A stretch of DNA of 64,000 bases from assembly GCA_018401115.1 (NCBI GenBank), contig JAGYKX010000005.1, positions 496,001-560,000 of the forward strand. The letters are read 5' to 3'. Source of the stretch: Flavobacteriaceae bacterium (GTDB taxonomy: Bacteria; Bacteroidota; Bacteroidia; Flavobacteriales; Flavobacteriaceae). The notes below the pieces were generated by a model, which saw only the letters and a program-made list of their open reading frames with translations, was not told where the DNA came from and did not search any database. Made by a program: the position numbers and the translations under genes. Below are positions 35,963-44,913 of the stretch, one piece after another. Position 1 is the stretch's first letter; every line of letters starts with the position of its first letter.

Positions 35963-38563
35963 ATGCAACTTAATAACTTTACCATCAAAGCCCAAGAGGC
36001 AATAGGAGAAGCCCAACAAATTGCCATGGGGTATTCACATGCAGAAATTGATGTAGCGCATTTATTTAAGGCCTTATTAAAAGCAGACCAACATCTTATG
36101 CCTTTTCTATTAAAGAAAATGGAGGTAAATGTACCCATACTACAACAGATATTAGATAAAATGTTGGTTCAAAAAGCTGCTGTACAAGGAACTGAAATAG
36201 GTTGGTCTAGAGAAGCCAGCGCTGTATTACAAGAAGCCATTCAGGAATCAAAAAAAATGAATGACGACTATGTGACCCTGGAACATATATTCTTAGCCAT
36301 TTTTAACACAAAAAATCAAATGGCTCAAGTATTAAAAGACCAAGGAGGAAACTCAAAAAATTTAGAAGCAGCGATTCAAGAATTAAGAAAAGGAAATAGA
36401 GTAGCTTCAAATGACGCAGAAGCCACCTATAATGCACTTGAAAAATATGCTAAAAATTTAAATGTACTCGCAGAAAGCGGGAAATTAGACCCTGTGATTG
36501 GAAGAGATGAAGAGATTAGAAGGGTCTTGCAAATTTTATCTAGAAGAACAAAAAACAACCCCATGCTTGTAGGAGAGCCTGGAGTCGGTAAAACAGCCAT
36601 TGCAGAAGGGTTGGCACATAGGATTGTTCAAGGCGATGTTCCAGAAAATTTAAAAGGAAAGACCTTATATGCCTTAGATATGGGTTCTCTGATTGCTGGG
36701 GCAAAATACAAAGGAGAATTTGAAGAGCGACTTAAATCTGTTATTAAAGAAGTTACAGACGCCAATGGAGAGGTATTGCTTTTCATAGATGAAATTCACA
36801 CCTTAGTTGGTGCAGGTGGCGGAGAAGGTGCAATGGATGCAGCCAACATATTAAAGCCCGCATTGGCAAGAGGTGAGCTCAGGGCTATAGGCGCCACTAC
36901 TTTAGATGAATTTCAGAAATACTTTGAAAAAGACAAAGCCCTTGAAAGAAGGTTTCAAAAAGTACTAGTAGATGAGCCCAACACAGAGAGTGCTATCTCT
37001 ATTCTGAGAGGTATAAAAGACAAATACGAAGCACATCATAAAGTACAAATTAAAGATGAAGCTATTATAAGTGCGGTTCAGTTGTCTCAACGCTATATTA
37101 CCAATAGATTTTTACCGGATAAGGCCATAGATTTAATGGATGAAGCTGCCTCAAAACTCAGAATGGAAATTAATTCTAAACCAGAAGAATTAGATCAATT
37201 GGACCGAAAAGTACTTCAATTAGAAATTGAATTAGCCGCCATTAGAAGGGAAAAAAGCAAAGAGGCTGTTAAGTCTTTAGAAATGGATCTAGCCAATTTG
37301 AAAGAGAAAAGGAATGAGATATTTACAAAGTGGGAAGGAGAGAAAAATGAGATTGAAGCGATTCAAAAAATTAAAAAATCACTAGAAGATTTAAAACTTG
37401 AGGCAGAACGTGCAGAGCGAAATGGAGATTTTGCTAAAGTAGCCGAAATTAGGTATGGTCAAAGCAAAAGCTTAGAGGATCAACTAGCTGTACTGCAAGA
37501 AAAATTGAATAATCAAAACAATGAAGACAACTTGATCAAAGAAGAAGTTACTAGTGAAGACATTGCAGAAGTAGTTTCTAAATGGACCGGTATACCCGTG
37601 ACTAAAATGTTGCAGACAGAGGTAGAAAAACTGCTAAATTTAGAAGAAGTACTTCACAAAAATGTAGTGGGTCAAGAGGAAGCTATTATAGCTGTATCTG
37701 ATGCTATTAGGAGAAGTAAAGCAGGCTTACAAGACACAGATAAGCCATTAGGATCTTTCTTATTTTTGGGAACTACAGGGGTTGGAAAAACTGAATTGGC
37801 CAAAACATTGGCCCAATTCTTATTCAATGATCCCAATGCAATGACACGAATAGACATGAGTGAGTATCAAGAAAAGCATGCCGTTAGTAGGTTGGTAGGA
37901 GCTCCTCCAGGTTATGTAGGATATGAAGAAGGCGGGCAGTTAACAGAAGCCATTAGAAGAAAACCTTACTCAGTTGTTTTATTAGATGAAATTGAAAAAG
38001 CCCATCCAGATACTTTTAATATACTTCTTCAGGTGTTAGATGAAGGCAGGTTAACAGACAATAAAGGAAGGGTGGCAGATTTTAAAAATGCGATCATAAT
38101 AATGACTAGTAATATTGGAAGTAGTTTTATTCAAGATGCTTTTGATCATGAAAAAGACATTGAAAAGGCTACAGAACTTGCTAAAGAAGGCGTTTTAAAT
38201 GCCTTAAAACAACAAGTTAAGCCTGAATTCTTAAATAGAATAGACGACATAGTCATGTTTAGTCCTCTTACACAAGACAATATTAAAGAGATTGTACAAA
38301 TTCAAATAAAACAATTACAGAAACAGTTAAGTGATAAACAAATTACTATTGATATTAGTCCAGAAGGTATGACAACACTTGCTCTTAAAGGCTATGATCC
38401 TCAATACGGCGCTAGACCACTTAAAAGAGTGATTCAAAAAGAAGTACTAAACAAACTCTCTAAAGAAATGTTAGCTGGTGAAATACAAACCGACAGTGTG
38501 GTATTAATAGATAGTTTTGAGGGTGAAATTGTGTTTAGATCCCCTGAAAAGATCCATATATAA
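35963..38563 (+). CDS. clpB: ATP-dependent disaggregase ClpB (Hsp100)
   Basis: An 866-residue double AAA+ ATPase that pulls proteins out of aggregates together with DnaK. The N domain (1-145) with two Clp repeats starts NNFTIKAQEAI. NBD1 has Walker A GEPGVGKTA (about 206-214) and Walker B LLFIDEIH. The long coiled middle domain (about 405-525) is the mark of ClpB as against ClpA or ClpC. NBD2 has GTTGVGKTE and VVLLDEIEKAHPD. It has its own terminator. Upstream DNA (35860-35900) has looser TGAC/GTC pairs like those at dnaK. Confidence 0.98.
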   Translation: MQLNNFTIKAQEAIGEAQQIAMGYSHAEIDVAHLFKALLKADQHLMPFLLKKMEVNVPILQQILDKMLVQKAAVQGTEIGWSREASAVLQEAIQESKKMNDDYVTLEHIFLAIFNTKNQMAQVLKDQGGNSKNLEAAIQELRKGNRVASNDAEATYNALEKYAKNLNVLAESGKLDPVIGRDEEIRRVLQILSRRTKNNPMLVGEPGVGKTAIAEGLAHRIVQGDVPENLKGKTLYALDMGSLIAGAKYKGEFEERLKSVIKEVTDANGEVLLFIDEIHTLVGAGGGEGAMDAANILKPALARGELRAIGATTLDEFQKYFEKDKALERRFQKVLVDEPNTESAISILRGIKDKYEAHHKVQIKDEAIISAVQLSQRYITNRFLPDKAIDLMDEAASKLRMEINSKPEELDQLDRKVLQLEIELAAIRREKSKEAVKSLEMDLANLKEKRNEIFTKWEGEKNEIEAIQKIKKSLEDLKLEAERAERNGDFAKVAEIRYGQSKSLEDQLAVLQEKLNNQNNEDNLIKEEVTSEDIAEVVSKWTGIPVTKMLQTEVEKLLNLEEVLHKNVVGQEEAIIAVSDAIRRSKAGLQDTDKPLGSFLFLGTTGVGKTELAKTLAQFLFNDPNAMTRIDMSEYQEKHAVSRLVGAPPGYVGYEEGGQLTEAIRRKPYSVVLLDEIEKAHPDTFNILLQVLDEGRLTDNKGRVADFKNAIIIMTSNIGSSFIQDAFDHEKDIEKATELAKEGVLNALKQQVKPEFLNRIDDIVMFSPLTQDNIKEIVQIQIKQLQKQLSDKQITIDISPEGMTTLALKGYDPQYGARPLKRVIQKEVLNKLSKEMLAGEIQTDSVVLIDSFEGEIVFRSPEKIHI

Positions 38564-38587
38564 TACAGTTCATTTCTGCTATTATTA

Positions 38588-38621
38588 GAAAAAAAAGGCC
38601 ATCTTGATGGCCTTTTTTTTA
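38588..38621 (+). terminator. Rho-independent terminator after clpB
   Basis: Stem GGCCATC / GATGGCC (38597-38603 and 38606-38612), effectively a CTTG tetraloop, flanked by an A run and then eight T. It is about 30 bases after the clpB stop. Confidence 0.9.
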
Positions 38622-38640
38622 TATTTATAAAAAAATAATA

Positions 38641-39249
38641 ATGCCTACAAAAGCAGACAGGACCAAGCAGTTTATCATAGAAAAGGTGGCCCCATTATTT
38701 AATAAACACGGTTACGCAGCTACCAGTCTTTTCAATATCACAGAGGCTACTGGACTCACTAAAGGAGCTATTTATGGAAATTTCATTAACAAAGAATCCT
38801 TAGCGCTTGCAGCTTATCAGTACAACAGTCATAATTTAATCAGTCAATTAGGAAAAGTCATTCAATCAAAGACGCATCCACTAGAAAAATTGAGTGCTTT
38901 TACCAATTTCTATAAAAATTACCGACAATTCACAACGCCTATTGGCGGATGCCCAATTCTTAATGTCGGTGTTGATGCTCTAGAAAATAATAGTGCTTTA
39001 TCCGATTCTGTGAAAGAGACTATTAAATTACTAGAAAAAATGGTCACTAAAGTACTCACCAATGGAATTGAAAATGAAATTATTCATGTAAGGGTGTTAC
39101 CTGCTCAATTTTCAAAACAATTAATCACTATGCTTCAGGGAGCTGTAAGTATGTCTAGTATCACTGGAGATTATAAATACCTCACTAATACTGTAATGTA
39201 TTTGGATCAATTGATCATAAGAGAAATTAAACTCGTCAAAAACTTTTAA
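38641..39249 (+). CDS. TetR/AcrR family transcriptional regulator
   Basis: A 202-residue repressor-type regulator. The N-terminal helix-turn-helix (about 10-55) reads FIIEKVAPLFNKHGYAATSLFNITEATGLTKG with GAIYGNFINKESL, very typical. The C-terminal ligand domain contains GGCPILNVGVDA, like the TetR_C regions of the QacR/YcdC-like groups found in Bacteroidota. The ligand and targets are unknown. The next gene starts one base after its stop, so it is probably co-transcribed with the histidine phosphatase. Confidence 0.92.
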   Translation: MPTKADRTKQFIIEKVAPLFNKHGYAATSLFNITEATGLTKGAIYGNFINKESLALAAYQYNSHNLISQLGKVIQSKTHPLEKLSAFTNFYKNYRQFTTPIGGCPILNVGVDALENNSALSDSVKETIKLLEKMVTKVLTNGIENEIIHVRVLPAQFSKQLITMLQGAVSMSSITGDYKYLTNTVMYLDQLIIREIKLVKNF

Positions 39250-39250
39250 A

Positions 39251-39769
39251 ATGAAAAAATACATTAGCCTATTTTCCTTGTTGCTCATTTCTCTATTCAA
39301 TGTCACAAACCTTAATGCTCAGCAAAAAAGCGAGCAAACCACCACTGTCTATTTAATTAGACATGCAGAAAAAGACCGATCCAATCCCAATGAAAGAAAC
39401 CCCCACTTAACAGAACAAGGGTCGCAAAGAGCTGAAAAATGGGCCCGCTTTTTTGAAGATGTCCCTATAGATGCAATTTATAGCACAAATTTCCACAGAA
39501 CACAAGAAACAGCTGCCCCAACTGCCAAGCAAAAAGGACTAGAAGTAATCTCCTATGGTGCTAGAAAATTAGACCCAACTCCATTTGTTGATAAACACAG
39601 AGGTCATAATATTTTAATTGTAGGACATAGCAATACAACACCTGCTTTTGTCAATGCTTTTTTAGGTGTGAAAAAATATGAAAATCTATTAGATTCTGAT
39701 AATGGCAGTGTATTTTTAGTTCGTTATAGCGATACAGAGAAAATCGCAGTACAGTACCATGTAGATTAA
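39251..39769 (+). CDS. Secreted histidine phosphatase family protein (phosphoglycerate mutase-like)
   Basis: A 172-residue protein with a Sec signal peptide (MKKYISLFSLLLISLFNVTNLNA, likely cut before QQ). The phosphohistidine motif is IRHAEK in place of the common RHGE, followed by NPHLTEQGSQRAEKW, the catalytic TNFHRTQETA arginine region and the second His in LIVGHSNTTPA. It resembles SixA and secreted phosphatases and would act in the periplasm. The substrate is unknown. It follows the TetR gene by one base. Confidence 0.9.
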   Translation: MKKYISLFSLLLISLFNVTNLNAQQKSEQTTTVYLIRHAEKDRSNPNERNPHLTEQGSQRAEKWARFFEDVPIDAIYSTNFHRTQETAAPTAKQKGLEVISYGARKLDPTPFVDKHRGHNILIVGHSNTTPAFVNAFLGVKKYENLLDSDNGSVFLVRYSDTEKIAVQYHVD

Positions 39770-39794
39770 GCTACTTAAATGTATTTTTACACTT

Positions 39795-40256
39795 ATGCAA
39801 CCTAAGATAAATATTAGAAATAAAAGAGCCAGATTTGAATACGAACTCCTAGATCAATACAATGCTGGTATTGTTCTTGGTGGTACTGAAATTAAATCTA
39901 TTCGACTGGGGAAAGCCAATATTACGGAGAGTTTTTGTGAATTTAACGATCGTGGTGAGTTGTTTATTGTCAATATGCAAGTGGAGGAGTACAGTCATGG
40001 AACACATTACAACCATAAGCCAAAGGCACTGAGAAAACTCCTACTTCAAAAAAGAGAATTAATCAAATTACATAAAGAAGTTAAAAACTCTGGTCTAACT
40101 ATTGTTCCCCTTCAGCTTTACCTTACAGATAAAGGTTTGGCTAAACTAAATATTGCCCTAGCTAAAGGAAAAAAACTTTACGACAAAAGAGAGGCGATCA
40201 AAGAAAGAGATACAAAGAAAGACCTGGCTAGAATTAGGAAGAGTTTCAATGCTTAA
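39795..40256 (+). CDS. smpB: SsrA-binding protein SmpB
   Basis: A 153-residue protein that delivers tmRNA to stalled ribosomes. It shows NKRARFEYELLDQYNAGIVLGGTEIKSIR, the KANITESFCEF motif, SHGTHYNHKPKALRKLLL, VPLQLYLTDKGLAKLNIALAKGKKLYDKRE and a lysine/arginine-rich tail RDTKKDLARIRKSF, all canonical and of usual length. The last 8 bases overlap the start of the next gene in another frame, implying coupled translation. tmRNA itself is not in the window. Confidence 0.98.
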   Translation: MQPKINIRNKRARFEYELLDQYNAGIVLGGTEIKSIRLGKANITESFCEFNDRGELFIVNMQVEEYSHGTHYNHKPKALRKLLLQKRELIKLHKEVKNSGLTIVPLQLYLTDKGLAKLNIALAKGKKLYDKREAIKERDTKKDLARIRKSFNA

Positions 40257-41649
40257 GCTCTTATTTAAAATTTATTTAGTTCATCTTAGAATTTCAATTT
40301 TTTGTTTTTTCTTTTGTGCCGTCATATTGAAAGGCTATGGCCAAAAACTAGCCAAAACTTTAGCCCCACAATACCAATGGGAATATAGTTACAGTGCCGC
40401 TCTATCTTCCTCCCCATTTGATAGTTTACGCCCAAGAACACCCTTTCAAAACTGGGCATTAGGATATGCTTGGGAAAAACCTTTTCCAGATAGAAGTAAT
40501 AAAAAGTTTTATCTGAGTCCTATACTTCCACAGATAAACTTAAACCGCGTTCAAGGATTTGAAACCAGTATAATCGCAAATTTTAAAATAAACCCTCATA
40601 CTTTTTTAAAAGCAACATTGAATTATGGGTTTTCTGATCGAATATTCAGACCAACTTTAGCCCTGAGAAAGGACTTTAACCCGCAACACACTTTAACTTT
40701 AAAAGCTGGGAATGAATTGCGTCAATTCAATAAATCTCCTGCGATTGTTCCTAGGGCTAACAGCATTAATAATTTATTTTTTAGAAATAATTATGCCAAA
40801 CTCTACGCCAAAAATTTTTTATCGCTCACCCATTATTTCAAAGGAAAAAAAACACACGATTTCAAACTAAAAAATAATTTTAGCTTAACTGAAAATTCTG
40901 CCGTTTATAACAGTGAAAATACCTACTTATTTAAAAGCAATGAAATAGTAGAAAAGGAGATTAATGATATTTCTCCTAATGGCATTTCTTTTGGAGGGTT
41001 TAATTCGATTAGTCAAATTGAACATGAGCTTGTGGTTCAATTCGGAAGAGAAAACACCTCTAAAACCTATTTTAGCCACCTTGGCATAGCTATAAAAAAT
41101 AACGTCCCTTTGAATAATCCTGAGTTACTTTACATCAATGAAAGTAGCGTTAATGATATTAGAAAAATATATAAGCCCTACACTTATTGGTCGTTACAAC
41201 ACAAACAATTGATTGTATTTAGTGACTTAGGTCATTTCAAAAGTTTTGTGCAATTAGGTGGTTTTATTAAAAACTCAGCACTTCCTTTTACAGATCTAAA
41301 ACATTTTAATGGCAATGAAACATCTGTAATGAGGGGAGCATACTTAGAGGTGTTTGGCCTATTACCATACTATGAGTTCAGTACAAATGGAAAATACCTT
41401 CAAGGGCATTTAGAGCACAATTTCAAAGGGGGCTTGTGGCAAAAAATACCCCTTATAAAAGTGCTGGATTTTCATACTATAGTGTCCTTCAAGACACTTT
41501 ATACTCAAGGGAGAAACCCTTACCAAGAATTAGCTATTGGGCTTGGAAATATTGGCATAGGAAAGACCAAAATACTGCGGGTAGACTTTTTCAAATCATT
41601 ACACAAACAAGAGGTGAATACTGCTATTAGGGTTGGATTGGTTTACTAA
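40249..41649 (+). CDS. Outer-membrane beta-barrel protein related to the C-terminal half of DUF5686
   Basis: A 466-residue protein with an export signal (hydrophobic residues about 10-30, ending near GYGQ). The rest alternates polar and aromatic residues in about 10-12-residue strands, as in outer-membrane barrels. The end (LPYYEFSTNGKYLQGHLEHNF, IGLGNIGIGKTKILRVDFFKS) closely resembles the final barrel of DUF5686 proteins. Those are usually about 800 residues with an N-terminal carboxypeptidase-like domain, which is missing here. It may be a natural short form or a truncated copy. Its ATG lies inside the end of smpB. Confidence 0.75.
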   Translation: MLKLLFKIYLVHLRISIFCFFFCAVILKGYGQKLAKTLAPQYQWEYSYSAALSSSPFDSLRPRTPFQNWALGYAWEKPFPDRSNKKFYLSPILPQINLNRVQGFETSIIANFKINPHTFLKATLNYGFSDRIFRPTLALRKDFNPQHTLTLKAGNELRQFNKSPAIVPRANSINNLFFRNNYAKLYAKNFLSLTHYFKGKKTHDFKLKNNFSLTENSAVYNSENTYLFKSNEIVEKEINDISPNGISFGGFNSISQIEHELVVQFGRENTSKTYFSHLGIAIKNNVPLNNPELLYINESSVNDIRKIYKPYTYWSLQHKQLIVFSDLGHFKSFVQLGGFIKNSALPFTDLKHFNGNETSVMRGAYLEVFGLLPYYEFSTNGKYLQGHLEHNFKGGLWQKIPLIKVLDFHTIVSFKTLYTQGRNPYQELAIGLGNIGIGKTKILRVDFFKSLHKQEVNTAIRVGLVY

Positions 41650-42287
41650 TTCTTATTTTCTAACAAAGGAACAAACTTAAAGGATCCATAGGTCTTACGC
41701 TCAAATTTTAGCTCACTTAGTCTAGTGTAACGAGTCATTTCTTGCTCTTTGTCTCCTACAGGTATGATTAAATTTCCCCCAATTTTTAGCTGTTCTAAAA
41801 GAGGTTTTGGAACAAAGGGTGCTCCAGCTGTCACAATAATACCGTCAAAAGGGGCCTCAGTCTCTAGCCCAATATAGCCATCTCCAAAAAGATGCTGCTT
41901 TGGTCTATAACCCGCTTTTTTAAAAAACAATTGAGCCTTTTTAAACAGCTCAAGCTGTCTCTCAATGGTGTAGACCTGAACGCCCAACGCTAGTAAAATG
42001 GCTGTTTGGTAACCGCTACCTGTTCCTATTTCTAAAATTTTATCCCCTTTTTTAAGTTGTAATAACTCTGTTTGAAAAGCCACAGTATATGGATGTGAAA
42101 TAGTCTGGTCTGCCCCTATTGGAAATGCTTTGTCTAAATATGCATGAGATTCAAAACTTGAATCTAAGAACAAATGCCTAGGTACTTGCCTAATCGCATC
42201 TAATACCTTCGCATCTACAATCCCTTTTTCTTGAAGTGTTTTGGCTAAAATATTTCTTAAACCCTGATGTTTAGGTGAGTTGAGCAA
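41646..42287 (-). CDS. pcm: Protein-L-isoaspartate O-methyltransferase
   Basis: A 213-residue SAM-dependent repair enzyme that methylates isoaspartyl residues in aged proteins. It shows the ILEIGTGSGYQTAILL SAM motif, the GADQTISHPYTVAFQTELL substrate region and FDGIIVTAGAPFVPKPLLEQL. The proposed start is TTG at 42287, since no ATG occurs upstream in frame and the resulting N-terminus (LNSPKHQGLR) aligns with the family. It converges with the barrel gene and overlaps it by 4 bases. Confidence 0.95.
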   Translation of the reverse strand: MLNSPKHQGLRNILAKTLQEKGIVDAKVLDAIRQVPRHLFLDSSFESHAYLDKAFPIGADQTISHPYTVAFQTELLQLKKGDKILEIGTGSGYQTAILLALGVQVYTIERQLELFKKAQLFFKKAGYRPKQHLFGDGYIGLETEAPFDGIIVTAGAPFVPKPLLEQLKIGGNLIIPVGDKEQEMTRYTRLSELKFERKTYGSFKFVPLLENKN

Positions 42288-42370
42288 GTCTTTGTAATTT
42301 AATTTCGAAGATAAGAAATCTATAAAAATGATTAATTACAAAATCTACAAAAAGAATGGGTTCATATCCT

Positions 42371-42378
42371 TATTTTTG
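42371..42378 (+). promoter_or_regulatory. Bacteroidota -7 element for the operon starting at 42398
   Basis: TATTTTTG matches TANNTTTG, 19 bases before the ATG. It likely drives the run of plus-strand genes to 46014 or beyond. Confidence 0.55.
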
Positions 42379-42397
42379 TAGATAAAACTAAAACAAT

Positions 42398-43357
42398 ATG
42401 CTCAAAATTGGCGTTCTTGGTGCAGGACATCTCGGTAAAATACATTTAAAATTAGCACAAGAATCTTCTAAATATCTTTTGGTGGGTTTTTATGATCCAG
42501 ATGTTAAAGCAAGTAAACAACTCAGTGAACAAATGGGATACCATTATTTCCAATCCATTGAATCACTGATAGATGCAGTAGACGTGATAGATATAGTAAC
42601 ACCTACCCTGTCCCATTTTAATGTGGCGCAAAAAGCGATTACCAAAGGAAAACATGTTTTTATTGAAAAACCTATTACAACAACCTTAGAAGAAGCCAAT
42701 ACTCTAATAGCATTGGCTGAGAAACACGGAGTAAAAGGACAGGTAGGGCATGTAGAGCGTTTTAATCCTGCGTTCAAAGCTGCAAAAGAGCACATTGTAA
42801 ATCCAATGTTTATTGAAACACACCGCTTGGCCGAATTTAACCCAAGGGGTACAGATGTACCCGTTGTTTTAGATTTAATGATACATGACATAGATATTAT
42901 ACTCAGTGTAGTTCCATCTGAAGTAAAGGAAATTCACGCTAGTGGTATTGCTGTTATTAGTCAATCTCCAGATATAGCCAATGCAAGAATTCTTTTTGAA
43001 AATGGATGTGTAGCTAACCTCACTGCAAGTAGAATATCTATGAAGAATATGAGAAAATCTAGGTTTTTTCAAAAAGACGCATACATATCTGTAGATTTTC
43101 TCGAAAAAACCTCCGAAATAGTTAGAATGAAAGATGCCCCTAAAGATATTGGCCCTTTTGATATGGTGTTACAAAATGCAGAAGGAGATCAGAAACAAAT
43201 CTATTTTGAAAAACCTGCTATAAAACCCAATAATGCTATTTTAGAGGAATTAGATTCATTTGCTATGGCAATATCTAATAATAGTACTCCAGTGGTCTCA
43301 TTACAACAAGGTGGAAAAGCACTTGAAATTGCACAAAGAATTATAAATTGCTTTTAA
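42398..43357 (+). CDS. Gfo/Idh/MocA family oxidoreductase
   Basis: A 319-residue NAD(P)-binding protein, the second of its family in the window. The nucleotide motif GVLGAGHLGKIH is at residues 5-16, and the EKP motif lies near 91-93 followed by VGHVERFNPAF. This matches the UDP-N-acetylglucosamine 3-dehydrogenase/virulence-factor-like branch in general shape, but the substrate cannot be decided. The stop codon overlaps the next gene's ATG (TAATG), so the gene is translationally coupled to the hydroxyacyl-CoA dehydrogenase. The pairing is common in flavobacteria, to my memory. Confidence 0.9.
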   Translation: MLKIGVLGAGHLGKIHLKLAQESSKYLLVGFYDPDVKASKQLSEQMGYHYFQSIESLIDAVDVIDIVTPTLSHFNVAQKAITKGKHVFIEKPITTTLEEANTLIALAEKHGVKGQVGHVERFNPAFKAAKEHIVNPMFIETHRLAEFNPRGTDVPVVLDLMIHDIDIILSVVPSEVKEIHASGIAVISQSPDIANARILFENGCVANLTASRISMKNMRKSRFFQKDAYISVDFLEKTSEIVRMKDAPKDIGPFDMVLQNAEGDQKQIYFEKPAIKPNNAILEELDSFAMAISNNSTPVVSLQQGGKALEIAQRIINCF

Positions 43358-44253
43358 TGAATCAGATAAAACACATTGCAGTAATTGGTGCTGGAACTAT
43401 GGGGAGTGGAATTGCTCATATTTTTGCACAATACGGTTTTAAAGTTTCACTTATTGACAGAGAAACATCTATCCTAAAAAAAGCCCTTGAGATCATTGAG
43501 GAAAATCTCACAAGACAAGCTAAAAAAAATCAAATTAAAAGTGCTGAAATACCTCAGATATTATCCAGCATCAGCTTGCATAGCAAGCTAGAAGAAGGAA
43601 TTATAAATGCTGATTTGGTTATTGAAGCAATTATTGAAGACTTAGAGGTTAAAAAACAATTATTTAGAAGTTTATCTAAAATAACAGATGCAAATACTAT
43701 TCTTGCTTCCAATACCTCCTCTATCAGTATTACCCAATTAGCACAGGCCACATCTAAGCCTGAAAAAGTGATTGGAATGCACTTTATGAACCCTGTTCCT
43801 TTAATGACTTTAGTAGAGGTTATTTCTGGTCTAAATAGCAGTCAAAAGACCATTGATACCGTTGAATCACTGATACAAAAAATTGGCAAAACCGCTGTTC
43901 ACGCGAAGGACTATCCTGGATTTATTGCCAATAGAATTTTAATGCCTATGATTAATGAGGCCATTGAGACCCTCTTTCAAGGGATTGGCAATATTGAAAG
44001 TATTGACGCAATTATGAAAGGGGGTATGAGACATCCTATGGGACCTTTACAACTAGCAGATTTCATTGGTTTAGATGTGTGTTTATCTATTCTTAATGTA
44101 TTGTACGATGGTTTTAAAAACCCTAAATATGCTCCTTCCCCTCTACTGATTAATATGGTGAACTCTGGATTATTAGGCATGAAATCTAAAGCCGGATTCT
44201 ATCTTTATGAAGATCCAAAAAATCCCATTGTAAATCCAAGTATTAAAATATAA
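43357..44253 (+). CDS. 3-Hydroxyacyl-CoA (3-hydroxybutyryl-CoA) dehydrogenase
   Basis: A 298-residue dehydrogenase from the ATG at 43357, preferred over the TTG three codons upstream. The NAD motif AVIGAGTMGSGIAHIF is at residues 9-24. The catalytic region shows SNTSSISITQLA, GMHFMNPVPLMTLVEVI and DYPGFIANRILMPMINEA, then GMRHPMGPLQLADFIGLD. It oxidises (S)-3-hydroxyacyl-CoA or runs in reverse, in short-chain beta-oxidation or butanoate metabolism. It is a monofunctional short form with no hydratase domain. It sits in the middle of the 42.4-46.0 kb unit. Confidence 0.94.
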   Translation: MNQIKHIAVIGAGTMGSGIAHIFAQYGFKVSLIDRETSILKKALEIIEENLTRQAKKNQIKSAEIPQILSSISLHSKLEEGIINADLVIEAIIEDLEVKKQLFRSLSKITDANTILASNTSSISITQLAQATSKPEKVIGMHFMNPVPLMTLVEVISGLNSSQKTIDTVESLIQKIGKTAVHAKDYPGFIANRILMPMINEAIETLFQGIGNIESIDAIMKGGMRHPMGPLQLADFIGLDVCLSILNVLYDGFKNPKYAPSPLLINMVNSGLLGMKSKAGFYLYEDPKNPIVNPSIKI

Positions 44254-44255
44254 GT

Positions 44256-44912
44256 ATGTCTATTTCAGAAAACCTAAAGTTTTTAAAAAATGAGCTCTCA
44301 GAAACGGTTAGCCTAGTTGCGGTATCTAAAACAAAACCATTAGAAGACTTAGAAGAGGCTTACGGATTTGGACAGCGAATTTTCGGGGAGAACAAAATAC
44401 AGGAAATGACAGAAAAGTGGCAGCTTTTACCTAAAGATATTGAATGGCATATGATAGGTCATGTCCAAACAAACAAGGTGAAATATATGGCGCCATACGT
44501 CTCTTTAGTACACGGTGTAGACAGGATTAAAGTTTGGAGTGAAATACACAAACAAGGACTTAAAAACGATAGAATAATTCACTGTCTTCTGCAAGTTCAT
44601 ATTGCAGAAGAAGAAACCAAATTTGGGTTTTCAGCAGAAGAAATAAAAGAAATTATTGCCAGTAAAACACTTTTAGAATTTCCTAATGCCAAAGTTGTTG
44701 GATTAATGGGGATGGCCAGCAATTCAGATGATAAAGATAAGATTAGGGGTGAATTTAAGGTGCTTCGAAAATTATTTGACTTAGCTAATGAATTGGGATG
44801 TGATTTTGAAGTACTCTCTATGGGTATGAGCGGAGATTATACTATTGCAATTGAAGAAGGAAGCAATATGGTCAGAGTAGGTAGTAAAATTTTTGGCCAT
44901 AGAAATTATTAA
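44256..44912 (+). CDS. YggS family pyridoxal phosphate-binding protein (PLP homeostasis)
   Basis: A 218-residue alanine-racemase-fold PLP protein. The PLP lysine is in LVAVSKTKP (about residue 26), followed by GENKIQEMTEK, EWHMIGHVQTNKVKY, GLMGMAS and LSMGMSGDYTIAIEEGSNMVRVGSKIFG, the full family pattern. YggS/PLPBP binds and buffers PLP and affects amino-acid balance without known enzymatic activity. It starts 2 bases after the preceding stop. The next gene starts 1 base after its stop. Confidence 0.95.
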   Translation: MSISENLKFLKNELSETVSLVAVSKTKPLEDLEEAYGFGQRIFGENKIQEMTEKWQLLPKDIEWHMIGHVQTNKVKYMAPYVSLVHGVDRIKVWSEIHKQGLKNDRIIHCLLQVHIAEEETKFGFSAEEIKEIIASKTLLEFPNAKVVGLMGMASNSDDKDKIRGEFKVLRKLFDLANELGCDFEVLSMGMSGDYTIAIEEGSNMVRVGSKIFGHRNY

Positions 44913-44913
44913 T

